From: Parapedobacter deserti
GTDB lineage: Bacteria > Bacteroidota > Bacteroidia > Sphingobacteriales > Sphingobacteriaceae
NCBI RefSeq assembly: GCF_042646065.1
Contig: NZ_JBHRTA010000016.1
Coordinates: forward strand, 1-64,000
Reading direction: 5' to 3'
Length of the DNA stretch: 64,000 nt
Part shown: piece by piece, positions 1-7,307 of the stretch
How the letters are laid out: every line of letters begins with the position of its first letter
How positions within the stretch are numbered: position 1 is the stretch's first letter
The notes under the pieces: model-generated
What the model saw: the letters and a program-made list of their open reading frames with translations, nothing else
What the model was told of the DNA's origin: nothing
Databases searched by the model: none
Translations under genes and position numbers: made by a program

Positions 1-16
1 AATAAGTCGCTTTAAT

Positions 17-108
17 GGCCCTGTAGTTCAACGGATAGAATACCTGCCTGCCGGCAGGCAGGGAAGTTTCCTAAACTTTAGATATGGGTTCGATTCCCGT
101 CGGGGTTA
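17..108 (+). tRNA. tRNA-Arg (anticodon CCT) with 20-bp insertion
   Basis: A cloverleaf can be drawn by hand. Acceptor arms are 17-23 and 101-107 with discriminator A108. The D arm is 26-29/38-41 with an AACGGATA loop. The anticodon arm is 63-67/75-79 around loop TTCCTAA, giving CCT at 70-72, which reads AGG (Arg). The T arm is 84-88/96-100 around TTCGATT. No CCA is encoded. The gene is 92 nt because a 20-nt perfect palindrome lies at 43-62, between canonical positions 26 and 27. Without it the tRNA would be a normal 72 nt. The acceptor stem has several G-U pairs. Whether the transcript matures into a working tRNA cannot be told from sequence. Confidence 0.85.
43..62. repeat. Perfect 20-bp GC palindrome inside the tRNA gene
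   Basis: CCTGCCTGCCGGCAGGCAGG equals its own reverse complement. In RNA it would fold into an 8-bp stem with a CCGG tip, an extra arm between the D and anticodon arms. I saw no second copy in this window. It resembles a short mobile or REP-like palindrome; that is inference. Confidence 0.9.
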
Positions 109-153
109 ATAAAACAGGAAAAGCGATCTTAATCGCTTTTCCTGTTTTATTAG
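106..153. terminator. Strong bidirectional hairpin terminator
   Basis: A perfect 20-bp stem (108-127 with 132-151) closes a CTTA loop, extendable by two pairs into the tRNA 3' end. Each arm starts or ends in an A/T-rich stretch. It can end the tRNA transcript on the plus strand and the alkylation-repair operon arriving on the minus strand, whose last stop codon is 17 bp away. Confidence 0.8.
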
Positions 154-167
154 CGGCTAACCAACAC

Positions 168-764
168 TCACCTTTCCACAATCGTCCTGAATGTCAGGTT
201 CACTCGCGGTGCGCTTATTTTTTTGGTCGGGGGCAATCTGTGGAGCCAATGCGTTTGTGTAGTGCCTTTCATTACCAACAGGCTTCCGTGCTCTAATAGC
301 AGGTCAATCCGTTCTTTGCGCTGCTTGTGCTTAAAGGCAAACTTCCGTTGCGCTCCGAAACTCAACGAACCTATTGCGCCATCCTTTTTCAAATCGGTTT
401 CTCCGTCGCTATGCCAAGCCATTCCCTCATCTCCGCTATGATAGAGATTAAGCAAACAGGAATTAAAGGTTTCGCCCGTTTCATTTTCGATCACCGTCTT
501 TAGCTCAAGCAACTCATCGGTCCAGGGCAAAGCATACTTTGTCGTATTGGAATAGGTATATTCGTAAGGCTTTTCGCCATACCACGCGACTTTCCTTTTG
601 GTAATTATCTTTCTACCGAAGATAATGGCTTCATCATTCCGCCAGTCGATCGTTTCCAGCAGCCTCTTCAGGTAAAAATCTGCCTGTTCGTTGGAGAATA
701 GCTTGCCGTAATAATTTACAGTCCCATCATAAGGAAGCCAATTACTGTGTCTGTTACCGCTCAT
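168..764 (-). CDS. AlkB-like 2-oxoglutarate/Fe(II) DNA repair dioxygenase
   Basis: 198 aa, full length for the bacterial AlkB/ALKBH2-3-like family. The iron-binding HxD is at H118/D120, the distal His at H175, and the 2-oxoglutarate-binding arginines at R187 and R193 in the PRVNLTFR signature. The family removes methyl groups from N1-methyladenine and N3-methylcytosine by oxidation, releasing formaldehyde and succinate. It is the last gene of a three-gene operon, 12 bp after the Oxygenase-NA-like gene and downstream of an Ada-like gene, which supports a role in the adaptive response to alkylation. The start MSGNRH is the only good Met near the operon junction. Substrate range is unknown. Confidence 0.9.
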   Translation of the reverse strand: MSGNRHSNWLPYDGTVNYYGKLFSNEQADFYLKRLLETIDWRNDEAIIFGRKIITKRKVAWYGEKPYEYTYSNTTKYALPWTDELLELKTVIENETGETFNSCLLNLYHSGDEGMAWHSDGETDLKKDGAIGSLSFGAQRKFAFKHKQRKERIDLLLEHGSLLVMKGTTQTHWLHRLPPTKKISAPRVNLTFRTIVER

Positions 765-776
765 CGTATCATACCC

Positions 777-1490
777 TTAACTAATCGCATCGTGGAAGAT
801 AATACCCAACGTATGGCGCTCGCCCGATTTGACTTCACTCACTCCGTGTTTCATATTTACGCGGTAATAGCCTTTCGTTCCCCTTTCGGGTTTAAAGTTG
901 GTTGTAAACATCAGCACATCGCCCTTCTTCGGCTTTAAAACAATTGCTTTGGATTGTGCCCTCGGAATTTGCTGTGTCAGCACCATTTCACCGCCTTCAA
1001 AGTCTTTGTCAGGCTCATTCAGCATTAAAACGATCTGGATTGGGAAAAAAACATCTCCGTATAAATCTTGGTGCAACATATTGAAACCACCTTGTCCATA
1101 TTTCAAAATTAAAACAGTTGCTTTTTGCTGTCCGTTATTGTGGCACTGCTGCAATAATTCTGCGTGTTCCAATGGAAACTGCGTGTCCAAACCCAAGGCG
1201 CTGAACCAAGCGTTTGCAATCGGCGCAAGGTATGGATAGATGCCTGTTCTTATTGCCTGAATCAGGTCCGGAAGCGGATAGTCGAAATATTTGTATTCTC
1301 CCAGGCCAAACCGATACCGTGCCATCACTACCGTTTTCCGATATAGGCTTGAATTGCCGTAGTTGGCTATCAACGTTTCACAATGTTTGTCTGATAGCAA
1401 ATTAGGTATACTGGCATAACCATGTTGGTGCATTCTTTCGGTAATGCTTTGCCAATCCGCACATGCTATCTTTTGGATTACATCTTGCAT
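777..1490 (-). CDS. 2OG-Fe(II) oxygenase, Oxygenase-NA type
   Basis: 237 aa from MQDVIQ, the Met 10 bp after the upstream gene's stop; a longer reading frame to 1538 would overlap that gene. The C-terminal half is a double-stranded beta-helix oxygenase: iron ligands H140 and D142 in MLHQDLYG, distal H215 in MKHGVSEV, and 2OG-binding R225 in ERHTLG. It matches what I know of the Oxygenase-NA family (PF09859), proposed to act on damaged nucleic acid. Its place between ada-like and alkB-like genes gives it a repair context, but its substrate is not established. It is distinct in sequence from the AlkB-like neighbour. Confidence 0.8.
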   Translation of the reverse strand: MQDVIQKIACADWQSITERMHQHGYASIPNLLSDKHCETLIANYGNSSLYRKTVVMARYRFGLGEYKYFDYPLPDLIQAIRTGIYPYLAPIANAWFSALGLDTQFPLEHAELLQQCHNNGQQKATVLILKYGQGGFNMLHQDLYGDVFFPIQIVLMLNEPDKDFEGGEMVLTQQIPRAQSKAIVLKPKKGDVLMFTTNFKPERGTKGYYRVNMKHGVSEVKSGERHTLGIIFHDAIS

Positions 1491-1500
1491 AGTTTTACGT

Positions 1501-2346
1501 TTAATTGCCGGAATGCATTTTTGCCCCCTCCCAACCAATGATGGCTGCCTTTCTTGTTGCCCCCCACATATAACCGCCGAACGCTCCTGATGATTGGATA
1601 ACCCGGTGGCAAGGAATTAAAAAAGCAACAGGGTTACTTCCGATTGCCGTGCCGACTGCCCTCATTGCGTTCGGACTGCCGATTTTTTTTGCTATGCTGC
1701 CATAGGTTGCTAATTTTCCCATTGGTATTTTCAGCAGGCTTTCCCAGACCTTCAGCTGAAAATCGGTTCCTTTCAGGTGCAGTTTGATTTCGTGGAGTTT
1801 GCTCCAGTCGTTCTGGAAAATGAATAGCGCGTTTTGTTGCAACAGGTCCAATTTCCGTTGGAATTTCGCCTTTGGAAACGATGATACAAGGCAGCCCAGT
1901 GCCGTTTCATCCTCTTCAAATGCCATGTAGCAAATACCTTTCAACGTAGAAGCCACAATCAACGAACCAAATGGGCTTTCTGCAAAACTGTAGTTAATAT
2001 GCAGGTTATTGCCCCCGTTTTTATATTCGGCAGGCGTCATTCCTTCAATATTCACAAACAAATCGTGCAAACGGCTTGTGCTTGATAGCCCAGTTTCAAA
2101 CGCGGTGTCAAATAAGGTAGCCTGTTCTTCTTTCAGCATTCGCTTGGCGTATTCGACACTGGTATATTGCAGAAATTTTTTTGGGCTTACACCTGCCCAT
2201 TCTGTAAATAACCGTTTAAAATGCGACGGACTAAGGTTTATCTTTTCCGCAACGGCATCTACACTCGGTTGCAGTCTGAAATTTTCTTTTATATAATCGA
2301 TTGCCTCAGCAATCCGATGATAATTAATGTTTGCTTGTGTTTGCAT
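1501..2346 (-). CDS. AraC regulator fused to O6-methylguanine-DNA methyltransferase (Ada-like)
   Basis: 281 aa from MQTQAN; an upstream in-frame extension to 2466 would run through the promoter and is rejected. Residues about 8-110 form an AraC-type double HTH domain. Residues about 190-275 form the alkyltransferase domain with acceptor Cys246 in the IPCHRV motif, followed by SSGAFGGY. The N-terminal zinc-binding Ada domain that accepts methyl groups from phosphotriesters is absent, so sensing must differ from E. coli Ada. It is first gene of the operon with the two oxygenases and is likely both repair enzyme and activator of the operon (inference). Confidence 0.9.
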   Translation of the reverse strand: MQTQANINYHRIAEAIDYIKENFRLQPSVDAVAEKINLSPSHFKRLFTEWAGVSPKKFLQYTSVEYAKRMLKEEQATLFDTAFETGLSSTSRLHDLFVNIEGMTPAEYKNGGNNLHINYSFAESPFGSLIVASTLKGICYMAFEEDETALGCLVSSFPKAKFQRKLDLLQQNALFIFQNDWSKLHEIKLHLKGTDFQLKVWESLLKIPMGKLATYGSIAKKIGSPNAMRAVGTAIGSNPVAFLIPCHRVIQSSGAFGGYMWGATRKAAIIGWEGAKMHSGN

Positions 2347-2386
2347 CGCAGTCAATTTTATACCTACAAATGTCTGCAGTCGGTTG

Positions 2387-2394
2387 CAAATATA
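2387..2394 (-). promoter_or_regulatory. Bacteroidota -7 box for the alkylation-repair operon
   Basis: On the minus strand TATATTTG fits the TAnnTTTG consensus and lies 40 nt upstream of the ada-like ATG. No clear -33 TTG is seen, which would suit activator-dependent initiation. Confidence 0.5.
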
Positions 2395-2465
2395 AAATCC
2401 GAAATGTGCTATTTTTAATGGGGACAAGCCTGCTTGGTAAACACGCCAATGGCTCTCGGCCCGCA

Positions 2466-4259
2466 TTATTCCAGGTACGTGCCCTGGCGCATCAGCAGCG
2501 CCCGGTATTTGTTGAACACCGCTGATTTGGATACGAAGCCCATGTAGTTTCCGTCGCCGTCCACTACAGGGAGTATCCAGATGTCCTCCCTGTTCATCTT
2601 CTGCATCACGGCCTCCATGTTGGCATCCATCTGCACGATATCCACCGGCTTTTCCGCCAGCTCGCGCATGGTTTTCTCCTCCCGTTCCGGATATTCGCCG
2701 AGCAGGATCTCGAATAAGCGTTCGCTGTAGATGATTCCCAGCAGCTTGCCGTCCATATCTACCACGGGAAAGATATTCCGTTTGGTGTGGATGATGTCAT
2801 GCCGCCGGTCAGTAGCCCGTTCATCGGGGCGCAGTATCGTAAAATTCCGTTCGAGCACATACCGCAGCTTCATCATGCTCAGCACCGTGCGGTCTTTGTC
2901 TTCATGGGTGAGCAGGTCGCCCTGTTCGGCCAGCACCTTGGTATAGATGGAGTACTTGAGGGCCGCCCGGTTGATCAGGTATGAGATGGCCGTCACTAGC
3001 ATCAGCGGCACCATCAGCGCATAGCCACCCGTGATTTCCGCGATGAGGAAAATAGCCGTCAACGGCGCATGCATAATACCGGAGAGCGCGCCGGCCATGC
3101 CCGCTACCACAAAGTTGGGCACACTCAACTCGATCAGCCCCGTCTGGTTGATGCCATAAGCAAACGCAAAGCCCAGCAGTCCACCCATCACCAAGCTGGG
3201 GCCGAAGACGCCCCCATTCCCCCCACTGTTGAGGGTCACGAGCGATGCTAGCGACTTGGCAAACACCGTGATCACCGCATACACGACCACGAGTATACCG
3301 ATGTGTCCGTAGCCAGCGAAGATGCTGTTGGCCAGCAACGCATCGTTGCGGCCGTCAAGGATCCGCTGAATGGTCAGGTAGCCTTCACCGTAAAGCGCAG
3401 GAAAAAGAAAGATCATCAGTCCGAGGCTCAGGCCACCTATGGCCACTCTCCGGTACGGATTTCCGATGCTGGCAAACATCCGTTTGACCCATGTACTTAC
3501 CTTAGCAAAATAAATGGAAAAGCCGCCGATGGCAATTGCCAGCACGACGTAGAATAACAATGCCTGAAACTCCCAGTCTTCCGTAACGAGGTGAAACAGC
3601 GGTTCACTGTACAGCAACCTTGACACCACCGAGGCCGTAGCCGCAGCCATCAGCAGCGGGATAAACGCAGGGATGGAAAACTCCGGCAGCAGAATTTCAA
3701 TGGCGAAGATCATTCCCGCTACGGGGCTATTGAACGCTCCCGCGATGCCTGCCGCAGCCCCACACGCCAGCAGCATGGTCACTTCCCGGTAGTTGAGCCC
3801 AAAAAACCGCCCCGCGTTGGCCCCGATCGCAGAGCCGCTGTAAGCAATGGGAGCTTCCAGCCCGGCCGACCCGCCGAAGCCCACCGTCAACGCGCTGGTA
3901 ATGATCTGAGAATACACGTTGTGGGGTTCTATGCGGCTGGATTTGCGCGATATGGCATAGATGATCGGCGTCATGCCGTGATCAAACGTACCCTTCACGA
4001 TAAACCGGCGCACATACAATACGCTCAACAGGATGCCGATAAGCGGAAAAAAAAGATACAGGTAGTACTTATATTCCCACTGCACATCCTCCTGCAAGAA
4101 CGCCGCGATCGAATGGGTCAGCCCTTTGAGTATAGCTGCCGCGATGCCGCCGATGATGCCTACAATCACCGCTAAGATGACCAGGAAATTCCGGTTGGAA
4201 ATCCGCTGCATGCGCCACTGGTTCAACCGGGTGATGATATGTTTACGGCGTTTGTTCAT
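2466..4259 (-). CDS. ClC-family chloride channel/antiporter with CBS pair
   Basis: 597 aa from MNKRRKH. About ten hydrophobic segments span residues 20-430. Family signatures are GSAGLEAP (the GxEGP equivalent, keeping the gating Glu) and GGNGGVFGPSL (the GxFxP anion-site motif). Residues about 465-590 form two CBS domains that usually bind adenosine nucleotides and control gating. It likely moves Cl- or another anion across the inner membrane in exchange for protons; the ion cannot be told from sequence. It is transcribed toward the repair operon but separated from it by that operon's promoter. Confidence 0.9.
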   Translation of the reverse strand: MNKRRKHIITRLNQWRMQRISNRNFLVILAVIVGIIGGIAAAILKGLTHSIAAFLQEDVQWEYKYYLYLFFPLIGILLSVLYVRRFIVKGTFDHGMTPIIYAISRKSSRIEPHNVYSQIITSALTVGFGGSAGLEAPIAYSGSAIGANAGRFFGLNYREVTMLLACGAAAGIAGAFNSPVAGMIFAIEILLPEFSIPAFIPLLMAAATASVVSRLLYSEPLFHLVTEDWEFQALLFYVVLAIAIGGFSIYFAKVSTWVKRMFASIGNPYRRVAIGGLSLGLMIFLFPALYGEGYLTIQRILDGRNDALLANSIFAGYGHIGILVVVYAVITVFAKSLASLVTLNSGGNGGVFGPSLVMGGLLGFAFAYGINQTGLIELSVPNFVVAGMAGALSGIMHAPLTAIFLIAEITGGYALMVPLMLVTAISYLINRAALKYSIYTKVLAEQGDLLTHEDKDRTVLSMMKLRYVLERNFTILRPDERATDRRHDIIHTKRNIFPVVDMDGKLLGIIYSERLFEILLGEYPEREEKTMRELAEKPVDIVQMDANMEAVMQKMNREDIWILPVVDGDGNYMGFVSKSAVFNKYRALLMRQGTYLE

Positions 4260-4405
4260 GCAAGACGATTCGATATTACTCCCGGAGCAATGCGGGAGGA
4301 CGAAGCAACCAATCGGGTCAAAGGTACTATTTCCTTCGTAAAGATTGGTTGCAAAAAAAATGCAAGCGTAGGCTTGCATCGATCATAAAGGTATGGAAGG
4401 CCGCC

Positions 4406-5032
4406 TTATTTTGCCGGGAACTTCCGGTCTGCTTTGATCTCCTCAATCTGTAATGTATGCCGTGCGGTATGCGCCGGGATATACAACAAGGAATGAAAGC
4501 CATCTACCGGACCAAACGGCGAATCAGCAATCCGGTTGCGCAGGTCGTCCGAGGAAAGGCCGTCAATGTATCCAATCAGTTCCTTGCGTTGCTTGCGCAG
4601 GTCCTTGATGGCTGCGTCCGCATTGGTATACTTTCCGGCTTCCTTGGGCGCCAGTTCTCCCGGCGCCTGCGCCTTGAAGCTACGGTCGGTCATTCCCTTG
4701 ATCACGTCATCGTCCGAAACGTTGATTTCGCTCCGCCGTTCGGGGTTCGGTGCCTGGCTGATGGTCTTTTTCGCATAGCCCAACAGTGCCTGTTCAGTCG
4801 CGATGATGTGTTCCAGGCATTGGCTGATGGACCACTTATCCGGCGCCGGCTGAAACCTCAGTTGCGCTCCGTTTAGTCCGTCGACCGCCCGCTGAAGGTC
4901 AGTCAGCGTCTGTTGGTAGTAATCAAGCAAAAATGCTTTGTCGCGCTGCCCAGCACCCACCGCCTGGTTTTGCGCCGTTACAGTACCGGTCGCCGCCGAT
5001 ACTGCAAACAGTAAGAATAATAACCGTTTCAT
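4406..5032 (-). CDS. Exported DinB-like metal-binding protein
   Basis: 208 aa. A signal peptide (MKRLLFLLFAVSAATGTVTAQ) directs it out of the cytoplasm. The rest fits the DinB_2 four-helix bundle: a first ligand His75 in CLEHIIATEQ and a C-terminal HTARHTLQ motif giving two more histidines. DinB-fold proteins include thiol transferases and hydrolases, but most exported Bacteroidota members have no known reaction. The upstream in-frame extension to 5104 lacks a signal sequence and is rejected. It stands alone between the DUF4954 gene and the ClC gene. Confidence 0.8.
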   Translation of the reverse strand: MKRLLFLLFAVSAATGTVTAQNQAVGAGQRDKAFLLDYYQQTLTDLQRAVDGLNGAQLRFQPAPDKWSISQCLEHIIATEQALLGYAKKTISQAPNPERRSEINVSDDDVIKGMTDRSFKAQAPGELAPKEAGKYTNADAAIKDLRKQRKELIGYIDGLSSDDLRNRIADSPFGPVDGFHSLLYIPAHTARHTLQIEEIKADRKFPAK

Positions 5033-5116
5033 CTTTTTTTTAAGCAAAGCTAACACATATTTGTCGACACCGGTGGTGCCATACACGACATTTTCAATGG
5101 GCATCTGAGACGTTAA

Positions 5117-7297
5117 TTATACCATCGCTCTGACGGACGCATTGTACTGCTCATACTCAGCCTGCTGCTGCCTGATGAATGCATTGTCTTCCAGCCGCCC
5201 CACCACAGCATCCATCTCCTGTTCGTTTTCGTAGACCATGCGGCGGTACGGGTTGCTATAGTCCTTGGCGCGCGTCTTGTATATCTCGGTGCAGATCCAC
5301 TGCTTGGTGGCCACACTTTCCTCAATGAGCTGCCGGATAAACGCTTGCGTCAGCTGCGACGTGTTCATTCCCTTAATTTCCAGCAGGGAGGCCAGTGCGT
5401 GCTCAAACTTACGGGCCGGGTATTGGTCGCTAAGTTGATGGTAGCGTTGGTGCACGGCGTTCCAGTCGTTGATCGCCCCCGAGCGGATGTCGTCCATCAG
5501 CGCGCCTACGTCCTCCTTGCGGATAAGCTGGCCGCCGATATTTTCGAATTCCTCCCGTTTGAGGCCACCCCCTTCAGAAAGGTGTTCAGCCTGCAGCTGT
5601 GCAAAGGAGTGCCTGTCGAAATACCACTTCAGCTGAGTTGCCGCATAGTATTCGATCATGCGGCGGTATGCCTGATAGCCCTCCCGCACTTTGATGAGCA
5701 CCACTTTACGCTTTGAGTTTTCCACATTGTCGAGCAGAATCTCACGGCCCCGCAGGTCGATGGTATTGTCCGCCAATATTTCCCGGCCCCTGCGTGTCCA
5801 GTCTTCGATATCACCGCCTTCAGGATAGCACGCCCTGCCGGTAGCGGCTTCCATTTCCCGCAGCGCCGCAAACGCTTCATTGACCGTATCCGGTGCCAGC
5901 ACATCATATTCAAAGTACTGGTTTTTAAGCGTACGCCGGTCGCGGCTGATGAATTTAGTATTGTTGCGCATCAGCGCATACATGTTGTACAGAAACCAAT
6001 AAGCCGGGAGGATGACGAGGCGGTCGTTGGGCACGTCGTGGCTCACCATTGCAAAAGGCAGTCGGATATCGAGCTCGTGCATGAAGTCGCCCTTAACGAT
6101 GAGTGTGTACGAGGCGAAGCGGGAGCTATGTTTGAGGCTCACGCACAGGCCGGGCCAAAAGCCACGGCCAGCCACGATTTCACCATCAGCGCCCCGCGAG
6201 TTGTGGTTGGAGCCCACGGTAGCCCCCGCGGCCATGTTGCTCTGCCCCATCACCAGTGATGCGCAGAGGAACGAATTATTGTGGTGCTGTTCATGGGCAG
6301 GAAAAATGAGCGAGTTAAGCACTTCGCAGCACGAGATGGTACTGTTATCGCCAAGAAACGAGTTGATGAGGCGCGCGCCGTATTTAAGCTGCGAAAAAGA
6401 CGACAGGATAAACCGTACCGCCTTCACGCCGTAGAAGATGCGGCACCCATGGCCGATGATGCCGTTGACCAGCTCACACCCCTCACCGATCTGGGTAAAC
6501 GCCCCGGCAATGGAGTTGACCGTCACGTTCTTCAGCTTATTCACCCCCTTGATATACGCATCTGTACCGATTTTGACATCCTTGATGATGTGCGAGTTTT
6601 TGATGACCGTACGATGGCCCACCACGCTGTAGTAGCCCCGGCGGGAATCGAACCTATCAAACGTAATGGCCCTGAAACGCTCCTGAAGCACACTGTCGTG
6701 GCGGTTGCGGGTCCACAGGTACACGTCCGAGGCCTGCATGCCATCAAAGGGCAGCACGGCGCGGCCGCCGTTCTCATTGCAGAGCTCCAGCTGGATGAGG
6801 CCACTTTCGGGGTCGCCGTCCTTCAGGATGCCATTGCCAAATTTCGCGTTGCTGCTCGTCTCCATCTCATTGATGTTGAAGAGCATCACCTCATCACCGA
6901 TGATGAAATGCGCCAAGTAGCGCACGTTGTGAATGGCCGTGTGTCCGCCGATGTCGCAACTCACCACGACGCTGTTATAGATCCCGGTGGGCAGGTTCAA
7001 ATCGCGGTAGTCCAGGTACTCCGCAGCCATGTCGCCGATACGCACGAAGCCGTAAAATTTGGATTGCTGGATCTGTTCGGGCAGGAAAGCGTCGGTCACC
7101 CATACGTCTGCCCAATTGGGCGAGTAGTTTCCGTTGCGGATGAGCCGTTCGATTTCCGCCTCATGAAGCGGCCTGTAGGCATACGCCGTCAGCTGCTGCC
7201 TGTTGCGTTGCGCATACTCATCCGGGCCCTCGGCGGCGAATTCCCGGGGGATGAACCCATATCCCAAACCATTCAATGGCATTCTACGTGGCGTCAT
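5117..7297 (-). CDS. DUF4954 family protein (left-handed beta-helix plus helical C-terminus)
   Basis: 726 aa from MTPRRMPLNG; the ATG is 10 bp after the glmS stop, and a longer frame would read into glmS. Residues about 150-430 hold irregular hexapeptide-like turns (for example IGTDAYIKGV, IGEGCELVNG, VGSNHNSRGA), the left-handed beta-helix seen in nucleotidyl- and acyl-transferases. The last 250 residues are helical and charged. I recognise it as DUF4954, a Bacteroidota family. The close coupling to glmS suggests an aminosugar or envelope role, but no reaction is established. No signal peptide, so probably cytoplasmic. Confidence 0.8.
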   Translation of the reverse strand: MTPRRMPLNGLGYGFIPREFAAEGPDEYAQRNRQQLTAYAYRPLHEAEIERLIRNGNYSPNWADVWVTDAFLPEQIQQSKFYGFVRIGDMAAEYLDYRDLNLPTGIYNSVVVSCDIGGHTAIHNVRYLAHFIIGDEVMLFNINEMETSSNAKFGNGILKDGDPESGLIQLELCNENGGRAVLPFDGMQASDVYLWTRNRHDSVLQERFRAITFDRFDSRRGYYSVVGHRTVIKNSHIIKDVKIGTDAYIKGVNKLKNVTVNSIAGAFTQIGEGCELVNGIIGHGCRIFYGVKAVRFILSSFSQLKYGARLINSFLGDNSTISCCEVLNSLIFPAHEQHHNNSFLCASLVMGQSNMAAGATVGSNHNSRGADGEIVAGRGFWPGLCVSLKHSSRFASYTLIVKGDFMHELDIRLPFAMVSHDVPNDRLVILPAYWFLYNMYALMRNNTKFISRDRRTLKNQYFEYDVLAPDTVNEAFAALREMEAATGRACYPEGGDIEDWTRRGREILADNTIDLRGREILLDNVENSKRKVVLIKVREGYQAYRRMIEYYAATQLKWYFDRHSFAQLQAEHLSEGGGLKREEFENIGGQLIRKEDVGALMDDIRSGAINDWNAVHQRYHQLSDQYPARKFEHALASLLEIKGMNTSQLTQAFIRQLIEESVATKQWICTEIYKTRAKDYSNPYRRMVYENEQEMDAVVGRLEDNAFIRQQQAEYEQYNASVRAMV

Positions 7298-7307
7298 CGT
7301 CGCAGTA

